DNA of 64,000 nucleotides from Dendrophyllia cribrosa. Taxonomy: Eukaryota > Cnidaria > Anthozoa > Scleractinia > Dendrophylliidae. How positions within the stretch are numbered: the stretch's first letter is position 1; the number at the start of each line of letters is the position of its first letter. The notes under the pieces are model-generated. The model was given only the letters and a program-made list of their open reading frames with translations, had not been told where the DNA came from and made no database searches. The stretch covers positions 30,728,785 to 30,792,784 of the forward strand of contig JAJLRJ010000004.1 in assembly GCA_024195265.1 (NCBI GenBank), given 5' to 3'. A program made the translations under genes and the position numbers. Below, one piece after another: positions 33,180 through 44,488 of this stretch.

Positions 33180-34342
33180 TACTAGTTTACTAAAGGAGTT
33201 TATGGAAAATGTCGTACGAACTACGATGGGAAATATCAACCAAATACTAGAGTGACAAAATTTCATTCGTGTTTTGTATCAGGGCTGGTTCTGCGTTACC
33301 TAGAACTGCAGCCATGCTCGAAAAATGGTTTCTATGACCCCGAAAATCCCGAAAATCACAGAAAAGAGAGAGAAAAAGGAAAGGGAGCGAGAGCGAGAGA
33401 AAACAGGACGAGCAACAGTCTTTTGTTTTTATATTGTGGACTTTGCACAGTTTTTGAACAACAAAAGACAAAGGCGAAACACGCTCCCAGACGCTTACTC
33501 AGGGCGACATGTTTTTCAAAAATCCACTTCATCATAACCACACCACATGTAGATGTTATGTACACAATACATTAAAGAACACGCAACCGTGACATCGTGA
33601 GTTTTTGGGCATGTGAATTGAAATGTATGGTTATCGCCATATTTAAATACGCTATTCTTTTTGTTAAATGGATAAAACCCGAATTGACAGGAAAATAGGT
33701 TTTTGCAAGTTTTCGATACACATAGTGATGGTCATTATGACTCCGGATAATGGATAAGGTGCAAAATAAAGAGCAAATAACAACGACAAACACTATTACA
33801 GTACTATTATAACTATTACAGTACGCCCAATGTACTAATGAGAACAGCCCTAATTCGCAGAATATAACTCGTTGGTTTTTTAACGCACAGAAACCATGCT
33901 ATGGCAGTTTTTCTATCAGAAGGAAAAGACACACTTGAACATGAAGCAGTAACGACAATAATACATCCGCACGTACGCAACGATAAGAAATTCACTTTTA
34001 ATGATTTTTGTAAATTAAAAGAAAAGAATTTTTTTTTACTGAATGAAGTAAGCTACATATTTTAGAGGATCAGTATACCTTCGGGGGTGCTCCAGTGTAA
34101 CATCTCTAGCGTCTCGAGATTACTCTTAAGATACCTTAACCCATATATCAAAATAAAGCTTATATAAGCTGACTATTTGTCAGCGGCCGCCCTCAAAGCG
34201 TATATAAGGATTGAGATCACTTTATTCGCCCTCTTTTCGCGCCAGTCAGCTTAGCATTCTCCGCTATCTGTTGTCAGTTTAATCTGACCGAAGAAGCCGC
34301 TCAGGTTCCTTCTGCAAATGTGGCGGCGGCGCAAGCCGCGTT
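33180..34342. other. No recognisable gene; TATA-like sites near 34150-34210
   Basis: A purine run (AGAGAGAGAAAAAGGAAAGG) near 33363 produces spurious Arg/Glu-rich frames. Near the right end, CTTATATAAGC (34158) and CGTATATAAGG (34199) are good TATA-box matches followed by a GC-rich leader-like stretch that the element at 34352 interrupts. Confidence 0.4.
34195..34208 (+). promoter_or_regulatory. Candidate TATA box
   Basis: GCGTATATAAGG in a locally GC-rich setting, about 140 bp before the insertion point of the 1.58 kb element. A second match, CTTATATAAGC, lies about 40 bp upstream. No downstream gene could be confirmed, so this is only a candidate. Confidence 0.3.
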
Positions 34343-34351
34343 GGCCGCCCC

Positions 34352-35929
34352 GGCACCGCGGCAGAACGTTTGCGCATGCGTAACTTCAAGCACTTCCGGT
34401 CCGGTAAACTACCAGGCGTTCGGCGTTCGTCAACATCGATGCAAACAGCATAAAACAACATTTCTGCATGAACCAACAGACCTAGATGTTCTAGATGCAA
34501 TGATGAAAATACCACAACCGAAGAAATGGTACGTACACGATCAGTTCTTGCATGAATACATTTCGAGATGCAGTGAAGACTTGTTTTTTGTGAAAAAATG
34601 CGATGCAAAAATTATGAGGGATTTCGCGCCCGCCATGATTAAGCTTATTGTTGTTAAGCTTATTAAATTTTGTACTTTCTGTTTTGTTTGATTGTAAATG
34701 AAATCTCAAGGCTTAATTAAAGTCTCCGGCGATGCATGTTTATACACGCATTAGTTCATTCACGAGTTGTTAGCGAGCGACATTTGTAAATTTGTGTTAC
34801 AATCGAAATCGTGTGAACACTTTCACGATCTGAACAGTGCAAAATTTGTATTTAGCTTGAATATGTTGTGATACCCGTACGCCATCAAGTTGTATCGATC
34901 GACAAGAATCGTGTTTCTTTTTCATGCCAATAAATTGTACTTTAATTCTTATTTTGTACAATATTAAGCTCGTTAAATACACAGCTAATACATTTTAATT
35001 TCCGCTTTTTCAATGACTTGAGACAAATTTTACTTCTGTCGGATAAATTCATATAATGGCACTGTGAAATGGTTTACAGGTATCTGAACCGCTCAGAATA
35101 TTATTGCATGATACACGAATAAAATCATATATTAACTGCAGAAATAAAATTAGCTTAAATGAATAACTGATCAATGCAGTTATTTGCAATTTTTGTAATT
35201 GCAATACGTGGCAAAAAACATTCTGGCTTTAGCAGTTCGCAACACCGGTGGCTTGTAGTCAGGATGCATGATAAACTCCTTTTCATTATCCACTCTAGTA
35301 CAGCATTCATTGCACCATCTTGTACCCGGTTTGTACCCATTATACTTTGTCCCTACCGCATCGAAGACCGCAAAAAGTCTCGAAGGAATCCCCTGTTTTC
35401 TCAGACATGGCGAATGGTTTTCCCGAGGAACCGAGCACCTGTTGTTACTCCTTCGTACTTCGTCCCAGTGGACACGACAAACTGTCGAGCCCACTTGGAG
35501 TTCAGCAGCTCTGGCTAAACCTTCGGAAAGCACATATTTCCGGCCTGCACATTTTCGGTTGCTCTTGTTTTCTTTTGCACATTTTTCAGCACAGGTACCG
35601 CACAACAAAACCAACGTAACGACGAGAACTACGTGAAAAAAAATTGCTCTTGTCGAGCGCGAGACGTTCCCGAATTTATTCATATTTCGTTGTTGGTGCA
35701 AACACCAAACCCCTTGGTGCAAACGCTTGAAACTTGAACGATAAAAAAACTTTTCAACGAAACAAACTTTTTCTCTACCTTTGTTTTATAACTCTTACTT
35801 TTTGTTTTCAAACTTCGCGGTACGGGAGTTTTACGTTGTTTACAGGGGATTACAGTATGTCACCGGAAATGCGTAATTCACCGGATGCTCAGTTTTCTAC
35901 TCATGCGCAGTGCGTTTCGCCGCGGTGTC
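34352..35929. mobile_element. 1.58 kb GC-tipped TIR element, near-perfect 9-bp target duplication
   Basis: Left end GGCACCGCGGCAGAACG, right end CGTTTCGCCGCGGTGTC. GGCCGCCCC (34343-34351) and GGCCGCCCG (35930-35938) flank it, 8 of 9 identical. An internally deleted copy at 41763-42404, in opposite orientation, has a perfect 9-bp duplication, which fixes the ends. GG tips with 9-bp duplications suit MULE/MuDR or Merlin elements. One minus-strand Cys-rich ORF is inside. Confidence 0.82.
35180..35722 (-). CDS. Cys-rich 180-residue protein carried by the 1.58 kb element
   Basis: I do not recognise the family. Read from the right end of the element inward. Residues about 27-43 (AIFFHVVLVVTLVLLCGTC) are hydrophobic and could be a membrane segment or simply an untranslated part if translation starts later. 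The second half is Cys/His-rich: CRVHWDEVRRSNNRC, then TRWCNECCTRVD and a FIMHPDYKPP end, which looks like a small zinc-binding module. Upstream Met codons at residues 1 and 14 are both possible. The ORF is wholly absent from the 642-bp deletion copy, so it is not needed in cis. No DDE catalytic motif is visible; it may be cargo or an accessory protein. Confidence 0.45.
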   Translation of the reverse strand: MHQGVWCLHQQRNMNKFGNVSRSTRAIFFHVVLVVTLVLLCGTCAEKCAKENKSNRKCAGRKYVLSEGLARAAELQVGSTVCRVHWDEVRRSNNRCSVPRENHSPCLRKQGIPSRLFAVFDAVGTKYNGYKPGTRWCNECCTRVDNEKEFIMHPDYKPPVLRTAKARMFFATYCNYKNCK

Positions 35930-36290
35930 GGCCGCCCGTGCTGTTCCTGTTACCGCTCAGTCGATTCATCACGCCGTTCCTGGTTCTTCTTCGAAACAAG
36001 AAACTTTGGAGGCGAATATCTCTTCTTATTTACTGTCACGTTAGTATTATATATTTTGTTTTATTTCGCGTTTCCTTCTTTCCTTGCCGCCATGCTTTTC
36101 GGTTCTCATGCTCGCCATTTGCCTGTAGTAGTTTTGCTTTATTTAACATTTTCAGTGTAATTTTATTTTTTCATTTTTGGTCAAGTCGGCTTTCGCTCTT
36201 AGTTTTCGTCGGTTTTTGTTGCACGTGGCAGTTCTTTTGCATACTTCTTTCCCTTCGGGTTTTCAAGCGTTTGTTTTTAGCATTGTTTTA

Positions 36291-37117
36291 GAGCGATTTT
36301 CGTATGACCTTGAAAAACGGTTCGGAGAGTGTTTGCGATTTGTTTTATCCGCCAATGATTGAACAGATCGAAACAAAAGCAGTGTTTCGTTTCCCGCGTA
36401 AACAACCCTAATATGGCAAATGCGCTTGTTCGATAAACCAATCGGAACGTCGAAAACAGAATGAGGTCAAACAGAATATTGATTGCACGATTTTCAGAAA
36501 GTTCTCGGACAAAAGATCAAATGTGCTATGTTGTGCGTGTTTTCGAAAGTCGGTGGAAATTTAATGGTGTTTTTTGTATCTGTGGTTATTTCAGAGGTGT
36601 TTCTCATTAAATAGCCAAGGAAGTAGTCTTTCGTGCTTCGTCATTTCATCAGGAGTGAGTTTACAGTTTACTGTACACCGAAGGATAGCCCGAAGGTTCC
36701 ATTTTCTTTGGTGGTCTCCAGCTTGACAATCTTCGGTCGCGATGAATTTTTCGCAAATTGATCGAGCGGTATTGTAGCATACGCGGTTTTCGCGTGCACT
36801 GACTGCAAAACTTCCACTTACTGCATAGTCTGCCAAACTCTGGTACCTTTTTTGCAAGTGATAGGCTCAACAGAGTTGTAAAGTCCTTCACGAGTATTTA
36901 CTTTTCAGTTCGGCATTTTGTTGTTTCGAGTTGCGGAAAAAAGCGGAAAATTTCTTTTTTTTTTGTATTCAACACGCGTTGCATGTTCGATAAGCCAATC
37001 AAAATCCGCGCGCGTTTGACGCCGTTCGATAAACCAATCTGATGTCTACTTTTCGCGTTCATTTGTTGTTTTGGCTCTGTACGCGCGTTCCATTTCAAGG
37101 TCATACGAAAATCGCTC
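36291..37117. mobile_element. ~830-bp element with GAGCGATTTTCGTATGACC ends
   Basis: GAGCGATTTTCGTATGACCT at 36291 and its complement ending at 37117; 25 bp perfect. Subterminal CGATAAACCAATC words occur on both sides. Interior non-coding. Confidence 0.7.
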
Positions 37118-37159
37118 TATTTTGTCTGGCGTTGTGCTTGTGTGGCGCGTTTTTTGAAT

Positions 37160-37435
37160 TGTTTAGCGTGCTAATTTGTACTTGCCATCGAGGCTTTGCA
37201 GTACGTTGCTCGTTGTCACAAGTTTGAGTTTTTTTCCTTTGGAGCTTTGCAGATGCTTGTTTGGAAAAGGTTTAATTGTTTGGCATGCTGTGTTTGCCAT
37301 CTGGGCTTTGCAGATGCTTGTTGTGACAAGTTTGAGTTTGTTTAGCATGCTGCGTTTGCCATCGGGGCTTTGCAGATGCTTGTTTGTCACATGTTTTAAT
37401 TGTTTGGCATGCTGTGTTTGACTTCGGGGCTTTGA
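37160..37435. repeat. 62-bp tandem repeat, ~4.4 units
   Basis: GGGCTTTGCAGATGCTTGT recurs at 37242, 37303, 37365 and (partly) 37427, spacing 61-62 bp. A shorter first unit begins near 37160. Confidence 0.85.
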
Positions 37436-37445
37436 ATTTCAATAT

Positions 37446-37861
37446 TAAAGGAGGGTTTCACGGTTTGGCGCATTTGCAAGCTATGGCGTAGCCCATTAAA
37501 TTTTATTGTTTAGACCAATCGGAAGCGAGTAGATAACTCTGTCGGGAAATTTGCCCGTGAAAATGTTGCGGTCAGTCAGCTGATTGAATGGATGATTATG
37601 CATACCCATGTGCGCCACGAAAGCCACCAGAGCGTAGAATAAATCCTTCGGGTCAAAGGTTTTATTCAGTGTTGACTTTGTCCGTGTTATTCGTTAAAAA
37701 TTTTCTGTAAATTTTGGTAATCCTTCGCTTTGTTTGGACTGATTATAGTGTGTGATTATTGAAGTAAATGCGAGTGGTTTTTTAACCCATAAAATTGGTA
37801 AGAAAGCGAATAAAGCATTTTAATCTGTGCACATGCGCCGAACTGTGAAACGATCCCTGTA
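37446..37861. repeat. 425-bp TIR repeat, copy 2
   Basis: Full-length match to 1335-1757, same orientation. Retains the GAGGGTTTCACGG and CCGAACTGTGAAACG ends. Directly follows the 62-bp array. Confidence 0.75.
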
Positions 37862-37924
37862 ACAAACAATTATACCAAGAACAAAAATCAGCTAAACAAA
37901 AGTTGCTCAAGGTGTCGTGGTCGT

Positions 37925-38045
37925 CTTTGGCTTCGTGTCATGAAGAAACACTTTCTTACAAGTCTTGCACGCTGCATCTCGGACGAATAAGAAATTTACT
38001 GATCCTTACATTTCCATAGCGAAAACATAAACTTCAGCCGATTTC
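37925..38045. repeat. Fragment related to the 38.8-39.9 kb fold-back element
   Basis: CATGAAGAAACACTTTC at about 37940 matches 38820, and TTTACTGATCC...ATAAACTTCAGCC (37994-38040) matches 39835-39878, so both flanks of the fold-back element are represented here without its centre. Confidence 0.6.
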
Positions 38046-38816
38046 TATTTATCTTGCAACACGACTCTGAGCCAAAGAAAGCCTAATATATGCCATGAGA
38101 GTTACCTAACAGTGATCTAACGGGATAAATATCTCGAAGACCTACTTGGGAAAGCTATTCTAAAGGCTTCTAAATACATTTTGCAACTATTGGGAGTCGT
38201 GTTTGGCCTGTCTCTTTTTTCTACCATGTGATTATTTTTTACAGAGCGCCATGTCGCTGCGTTGCACAAGACTATACCGTATAATGCCGCTTATAAGACC
38301 TGGGCTTGTATAACTTGCACGGCTTTATTTCACGATGATGATGATGATGTTTATGTTACTTGATACTGTGATAGTAAGGGTTTTGTGGCTGGCAAGCAAG
38401 CGTTCGTTTAGTTAATTTGGCGTAAATCAAGAAAGAACCGGAACAATGTTTTGTTACCAAACTGATAGGATTACCAAACCGGGTGGGCTTATAAACAAGA
38501 GGGAGGCTTATGATGGAACGCACGGAGCACAACACTACTACACGAGAATTACACGCTTATTGTACAAAAGATACGTTGTGTAGTCTCGTGTATGTCTCAA
38601 TGAATTCGAGATACCTCCGTACAACTCTACAAGTAGAGCTGTTCATTGTGTACAAAGGGTGTACTGTTGGATGCAGTAACGCCATCATAAAATAACGAAG
38701 GTTCTATCTAGCTCCAAGACACTACTCAACAAAGAGCTAAAACTAACTGCAAGAAGTCGTGATTCCAATAAAGGAACATGATTCATTTGCATTTTTGACT
38801 CTTAAACACTTACATC

Positions 38817-39830
38817 CGTGATGAAGAAACACTTTCACACAAGTCTTGCATGCTTGATCGAATCTACATGATGTTCTGATAAGAAAATGGAAAAAAAATT
38901 TCGATATCGATTTTCCTTCTCCGCGTTTTGGCCGTCTAAAAACGTGAAATTTCACTACCGGTGTGTTACAAAACCGCGCAAGAAGAAAGACTGGAAATAG
39001 TCCGCTGTGACGTCAATACAAGAATGCCAGTGTCACGATTTCTCAGTTCCTCCGTTTTTTGGTGCGTGTTGCTACAACCATAGACAATACACCTTAAAGT
39101 GCATATGAAGTAATTTTTTATTTTGTCTTTTTTTGGAGGCCATTATGCCTTTATTTCGAAATGATAAAAGAAATTTGTCAGAGAAAAATTTAAGGCCTCT
39201 TTTTTGCCGTCCAAAGTAGCACAATTTGCAGAAATCAGTGTCCCGGAGACTGGGAACGAGGTTTCGAAATCCATTGTGTTGATGACGTAGAAAATACTTG
39301 AGATTCGTTTCTTCAAAAGAATGCCGCCATGATACTCGTGAGTTGAAGTATTTTCTACGTCACAGCCTTGTAATACAGTAGCTTTGGCCGCGCGCTCGAT
39401 AGAGACACTTTCTGGCGGAAAATGCAAAACTTTCAAGCCGAATAATTTCACAATGGGAAGGATCTTTTCGATGAAACCCACAAATTTAGATAAAGAAAGT
39501 AAAGCACTATCAAAACATGGAAATATTTTTTTTACTTCATATGCACTTTAATAGAATCATGTTTCTTCCTCAGGGCGCATCAAAAAATGCGAGGAACTGA
39601 GAAACCTCGACACCGGCGTTCTTGTATTGACATCATAGCGGACTATTTCCAGCCTTTCTTCTTGCGCGGTTTTGTAACACACCGGAAATGAAATTTCACG
39701 TTTTTAGACGGCTACAACGCAGAGAAGAAAAATCGATATCGAAACTTTTTTTCCATGTTCTTATCAGAACATCATGTAGATTCGATCAAGCAAATAAAAA
39801 AATCACTGTCATATACACTTTAAATCACGG
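38817..39830. mobile_element. Fold-back element with ~250-bp arms, split by a TTAA MITE
   Basis: Left arm 38840-39070 and right arm 39567-39800 are inverted copies (CATGATGTTCTGATAAGAA, AAACGTGAAATTTCA, GCGCAAGAAGAAAG). The spacer is almost wholly occupied by another element at 39094-39551. Confidence 0.8.
39094..39551. mobile_element. 458-bp TTAA MITE
   Basis: TTAAAGTGCATATGAAGTAA and its perfect complement. The outer TTAA on each side could be the target duplication, as in piggyBac or Kolobok elements. Inside lies a smaller inverted pair, GAAGTATTTTCTACGTC / GACGTAGAAAATACTT. Confidence 0.8.
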
Positions 39831-39889
39831 CCGATTTACTGATCCTAACATCTCCAGAGCGGTAACATAAACTTCAGCCAATAGACCAA

Positions 39890-40560
39890 ATTCGATATAT
39901 CAAAATTCATACTTGGCTCCGAGGCTTGGGGGAATAAAACAAAAGAAATCACATTCAGGTTCAGCGTTCAATTATTCATCAACTTATCGAGATTTGAAAA
40001 AAAAAATTCGAAAGAAGATTGTGTTTTCCATTTTTGTGTTTGTTCATTCATTACATAGGTTGAAAAGCGATTTTATGTAAACAAAACAAGACTTGGATTT
40101 TATAGTTCTATCTTCACTCGCGTCGCCTTGTGCAAAGATGTCTAAATCAGTTTTCGGGCAGTTTTTGATACGCAACAGGTGTATTTTATTCGGAAATTAG
40201 TCAAACTAGTTATTCAAGACCGAGAAAAAGTTGTTTTCGTGAACTTTTGTACGTAATACTGTTTTCAAGAATTGTTAAAATTGAAAAATAGCCCGCTAGT
40301 CAATCTTAATTCTTGTGCTTTCAATTTTTAAACTCATTGTTTTCACATTCCTCAAATCCTTTCATTATAAAATTTAGATAATTTAATACTAGCTGAGTTT
40401 TATGACCTGCTCTCCAAGAGGTCACATAATAATAAGCAAAAGGATAAAGATAGTTAAAAAAGCCAAAAACGTGCCAACCAATTAAATTACTTTGTTCTGT
40501 ACCATCCTTCTTCTTTTCCTTTTGTTTCGTTGCCATCTCATCGCGGATGACACCGGCCAG
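39890..40560. other. No recognisable feature
   Basis: AT-rich sequence with short open frames only; no repeats with partners in the window that I can see. Confidence 0.45.
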
Positions 40561-40639
40561 TTCTTGTTCACGTCTTTCTTAATGTTCTGTCCCCTTTTAT
40601 AATAAAAAGAAAGCCAATGATAAGCTTAACTAAGGTGAA

Positions 40640-41730
40640 AGGTCGATAAAGAAAATATTTACTGAAATTCCAAGTATATAAGTATTTGATATCAAAGATG
40701 AAATTTTATCTTTTTATTATGTTCATGGAGCGTGTAGCAAGGCCCCATACACCTTATTCCAAAATGGCGACCAATTTATTATTCTTTTATATGCATGTTA
40801 ATTAGCCCTCTTGGCCTCATTTTCGCTTGAAAATTCTTTTGTATTTTGCACATGCTGACGAGGCCAAGAGGGCTAATTTGCATGGATATAACAGAATAAT
40901 AAAATGGCCGCCATTTTGGAATAAGGTGTATTAACATGGAAAACAGTTGTCCACGTACCCGAGATAACCCTTCGCCTGAGACAACTTTACCGAGCGTTTA
41001 TATAAAAGTTTGGCGACGCCATTAAATAAGTCACGTTCTACGTTTGGAAACTCCAGTAAATTAGTCATCTCGTCCCGGGTAGGAGGCCAAAGTGTTTATT
41101 TGATAAAAATATTTTTAAAAAATCCTAAAAGAAATGTGTGGAAAGTTAGCTCGCCCAGGTAACTCAGGGGGAGGGTTGCGGTCTAGGATGCCTGACACCA
41201 TATAAATGGGTCTTAAGTGACTGACAAGTTGAATGAGATAAGTGGATTTAAGGTTAAAATAATTTCTAAACAAAAGAATCGAACTTATTAGCTGTGTTGT
41301 TGTTTTGCTTATTATTTCAATTCTTAGAGAACAGGTCTAAAAACTCAGTTAGTAGTAAATTATCTAAATTTTGTTATGAAAGTATCTGAGAAATGTGAAA
41401 ACAATGAGTTTTAAAAATGATAAAGGAAACATTTACAGAATTTCTAAGTATATAAGTATTTGATATCAAAGATGAAATGTTATCTATTTGTTATGTTCAG
41501 GGAGCATGTAGTAAGGCCCCGTTTATATGCAAAACAGTTGTCCCGGTTCCCGAGACAACCCTCCGCACGAGAAAACTTTACCTAGCGTTTTTATGAAAGT
41601 TTGGCGACCCCATTAAATAAGCCACGTGCGTGACAAGTTGAATGAGATAAGGGGATTTAAGGTAAAAAAAAGTTCTGAAGAAAAGAATCGAACTTATTAC
41701 CTGTGTTGTTGTTTTGCTTATTATTTCACT
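40640..41730. repeat. Diverged tandem duplication (~0.8 kb period)
   Basis: AAGTATATAAGTATTTGATA...CAAAGATGAAAT occurs at about 40672 and 41448; GTTTGGCGAC.CCATTAAATA at about 41008 and 41599; CGAACTTATTA.CTGTGTTG at 41280 and 41689. Copy 1 contains a MITE absent from copy 2. Confidence 0.75.
40747..40931. mobile_element. 185-bp MITE (ATACACCTTATTCC ends)
   Basis: Arms of about 75 bp: ATACACCTTATTCCAAAATG...AGCCCTCTTGGCCTC against its complement. Inserted in copy 1 of a local duplication whose copy 2 (about 41515-41540) lacks it. Related in its inner arms (AATGGCGGCCA, TTAATTAGCCCT) to the element at 62960-63886. Confidence 0.88.
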
Positions 41731-41750
41731 CTTCACACATTTCGGGTTTA

Positions 41751-42540
41751 CCTCGGTGTAAGGGAACCGCGGCAGAACGCACTGCGCATGAGTAGAAAAC
41801 TGAGCATCCGGTGAATTACGCATTTCCGGTGACATACTATAATCCCATGTAAATGTTGTAGTTAATTTGTTTATCTCAGGTAATTTTTATTTTTCCATTG
41901 TTTTTGGGTATGGTAATATATGCTCATGAATTTGAAACAAAGGAAAAACAAAAATTACCTGAAATAAAAAGTGAACTACAACATAAACAACATAAAACTC
42001 CCGTACCGCGAAGTTTGAAAACAAAAAGTAAGAGTTATAAAACAAAGGTAGAGAAAAAGTTTGTTTCGTTGAAAAGTTTTTTCATCGTTCAAGTTTCAAG
42101 CGTTTGCACCAAGGGGTTTGGTGTTTGCACCAACAACGAAATATGAACAAATAATTTTTGCATCGCATTTTTTCACAAAAAACAAGTCTTCACTCCATCT
42201 CAAATGTATTCATGCAAGAACCGATCGTGTACGTACCATAATTTTCTTCGGTTTTGGTCCTTTCATCATTGCATCTAGAAAATCTAGGTCTGTTGGTTAA
42301 TGCAGAAGTGTTGTTTTATTCTGTTCGCATCGATGTTGACTGGTAGTTTAACGGACCGGAAGTGCTTGAAGTTTACGCATGCGCAAACTTTCTGCCGCGG
42401 TGCCCGGTGTAAGAACCTGTGACTTTTTCCTTTGTTTTTTACCTTTGTAGTATTGCATTCCCAGTTGACTCTATTGTTTTATGCCTTTTGTTTTCTTTGT
42501 TTTACGTCACTCGTGAATTTGACAGGTTCTTACACCGAGG
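41751..42540. mobile_element. Short MITE (CCTCGGTGTAAGAACC ends) split by a larger element
   Basis: The right end GGTTCTTACACCGAGG at 42525-42540 pairs with CCTCGGTGTAAG at 41751-41762, continued as AACCTGT at 42414. The original MITE was about 140 bp; the 642-bp element landed in its left terminal repeat. Confidence 0.7.
41763..42404. mobile_element. 642-bp deletion derivative of the 1.58 kb element, perfect 9-bp duplication
   Basis: Ends GGAACCGCGGCAG and CTGCCGCGGTGCC. CGGTGTAAG at 41754-41762 and 42405-42413 is a perfect 9-bp target duplication. Compared with 34352-35929 (opposite orientation) the centre, including the Cys-rich ORF, is missing; the join lies near 42140-42170. Confidence 0.88.
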
Positions 42541-42544
42541 ATGA

Positions 42545-43330
42545 GCCCACATTTCATTTCATTTCTGTGTTGTTGTTTGAACATTTCGGACTGTAAGCAT
42601 TTTGCTTTTATTTAATAGGAAATTCTACTTCACTGTAAACGATTGCAATTCTTAATAAAAACGATGATGAACATATCGTCAATAGCTCGGACAGTTTTTC
42701 TTTCTATTTTCTTTTCGCGGAGTTGAAGAGGGGTCGTCAAAGCCTCAGACACGTTTAGATTTTCTCTGATAATAAAAAAACATTATCTGACCCTCTTTTC
42801 TGAGTTCAGAGCAACCGTTGTTTTGGTAAGTATGAGGTACCTCATACACGTGTAATAGTTAAGTAATGATCCGCATAAGAAGGATAGCACTGAACGGCAA
42901 TGCACGATGGAATGTCAACTTTTTTCATTGTTACAACTAGTAATCTCATTGGCCTAGACTAAAAAAACGCTAAAAAGTTAAGGTTCAAAGTGCATTTTGT
43001 CTATTTTTTTTAAGGTTTCATGTAAATTGAGACCCAATCGCACAACGTGCAATTTTTAAAAGATATTGTATTTGGGGAACTTCATCAAAGAAGCAAAATT
43101 ATTAGCTATTGTCTTCTGCTATTCTGATTGGTTAAGCACGAATTTTTCCTAAAATTTATTTGACGCAAATGAATTTTGTTAATATTTATAATGAAATATA
43201 ATTATTAACCATCAGCTCCTCCTCTATTCTTGAAATCAAAGATATTCTATGTGGGAAAGAGCCAATGCCGCAGAACAATGAAGTATGCTATCGTTCTTAT
43301 GTGGAGCATTACTTAAAATAAGGAAACGCA
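42545..43330. other. No recognisable feature
   Basis: AT-rich; no open frame above about 60 codons and no inverted or tandem repeat that I can see. Confidence 0.45.
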
Positions 43331-43339
43331 GTTTAAAAG

Positions 43340-43840
43340 AAATCAAGGAAACGCGCGCGCTATAACTGTTTTTATTTTATAAAAGAAATAAAAAAAAACT
43401 TGTTCCTCGTACATTGTTGAGTTTTATAAAATGCCCAAGGAAATGCGCGCGCTATGATTGGTTAAATCAAGTTCATTATAACTCGATAAAGCACGCGCGT
43501 GACATAAAGTTCATTATAACCGTTTATATTTTATAAAAGAAATAAAAAACTTGTTCCTCGTGCATTGTTGCACTCGAAAAGTGCGAGAAGCACTCGCCTT
43601 TGGCTCGTGCTTCTCTGCACTTTTCTCCTGTTCTTAAAAATTCCCGCGTACTTATATAACTCAATAATGCACTCGGCGCGTTTTTTATTTCTTTAATATA
43701 AGCACTTGGGAATTTTTAAGAACACTTGAGAAGTGAGAGAAGCATTCGCCTTTGGCTCGTGCTTTTCTGCACTTCTCTCGCGTTCTTAAGAATTTCCGCG
43801 TGCTTATATAACTCATTAATGCACTCGGCGCGTTAAGTTT
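43340..43840. repeat. Clustered diverged repeats with GCGCGC and CTCGTGCTT motifs
   Basis: CTTGTTCCTCGTRCATTGTTG at about 43404 and 43552; GCACTCGCCTTTGGCTCGTG at about 43591 and 43745; ATAATGCACTCGGCGCG-type ends at about 43664 and 43817. About 150-bp units, partly tandem. Confidence 0.6.
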
Positions 43841-43972
43841 ACAATATTATCCTGACGCTAGTCATTTCCGTTTACAAGGCATCCTGAGTTAAAGCTAGTC
43901 ATTTCCGGTTACAATAATACAAGGTCACTTCCGGTTTACAGTCACTTGAAAGTCTAGTCCATAAGGGATTAT

Positions 43973-44120
43973 AGCCTGTGAACAGGCTTCTTTTGGGGGA
44001 ATTGGGTTAGGTGAAAAATTCGGCGAGCGAAGCGAGCCAAGCGCAGACTGGGGAGGAGGGAATTCTCTCGCTGAATTTTAACCTAACCCAATTCCCCAAA
44101 AAGAAGCCTGTTCACAGGCT
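43973..44120. mobile_element. 148-bp palindromic MITE, 10-bp target duplication
   Basis: AGCCTGTGAACAGGCTTC and GAAGCCTGTTCACAGGCT as ends; arms continue through GAATTGGGTTAGG. AAGGGATTAT at 43963-43972 and 44122-44131. A 9-10 bp duplication points to the MULE group. Confidence 0.85.
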
Positions 44121-44488
44121 AAAGGGATTATTGATAAAGTTCATTTACGGTCATTTGGTCCACTTGAAAATCCTTTCCGGTTTGCACGATTACTTAAGTC
44201 ATTTCCGGTATTAAATGATGAGTTGCCAGTAGCTAAATTATGAAAGTCGCAACCATTGACTGTTGTATTTCACAAATATTCGGAAAATTTTTGTTCGGTC
44301 ATTCGGGAGAAATCAATTCGCAGCCGCGTTGTGATATCATTCCTTATGTACCTTACAATGGCCCGAGAGTTCTTGGTGCATTATGAAAAGTTGCTTTATT
44401 TCGAAAAACCCATATACCATAAAGTATGGTAATAATGAAAAAGTGCGCTCGCATGTCATTCTTATCGCCAGCAGAAGTCCATAGGCAA

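Noticed and set aside
33252..33575. Arg/Glu-rich frames near 33.36 kb
   Set aside because: Produced by a purine-only tract; competing frames on both strands and no homologous motif.
35734..36291. 185-codon hydrophobic + frame
   Set aside because: It crosses the right end and target duplication of the 1.58 kb element and is rich in Phe/Leu/Cys from T-rich DNA; not a plausible gene.
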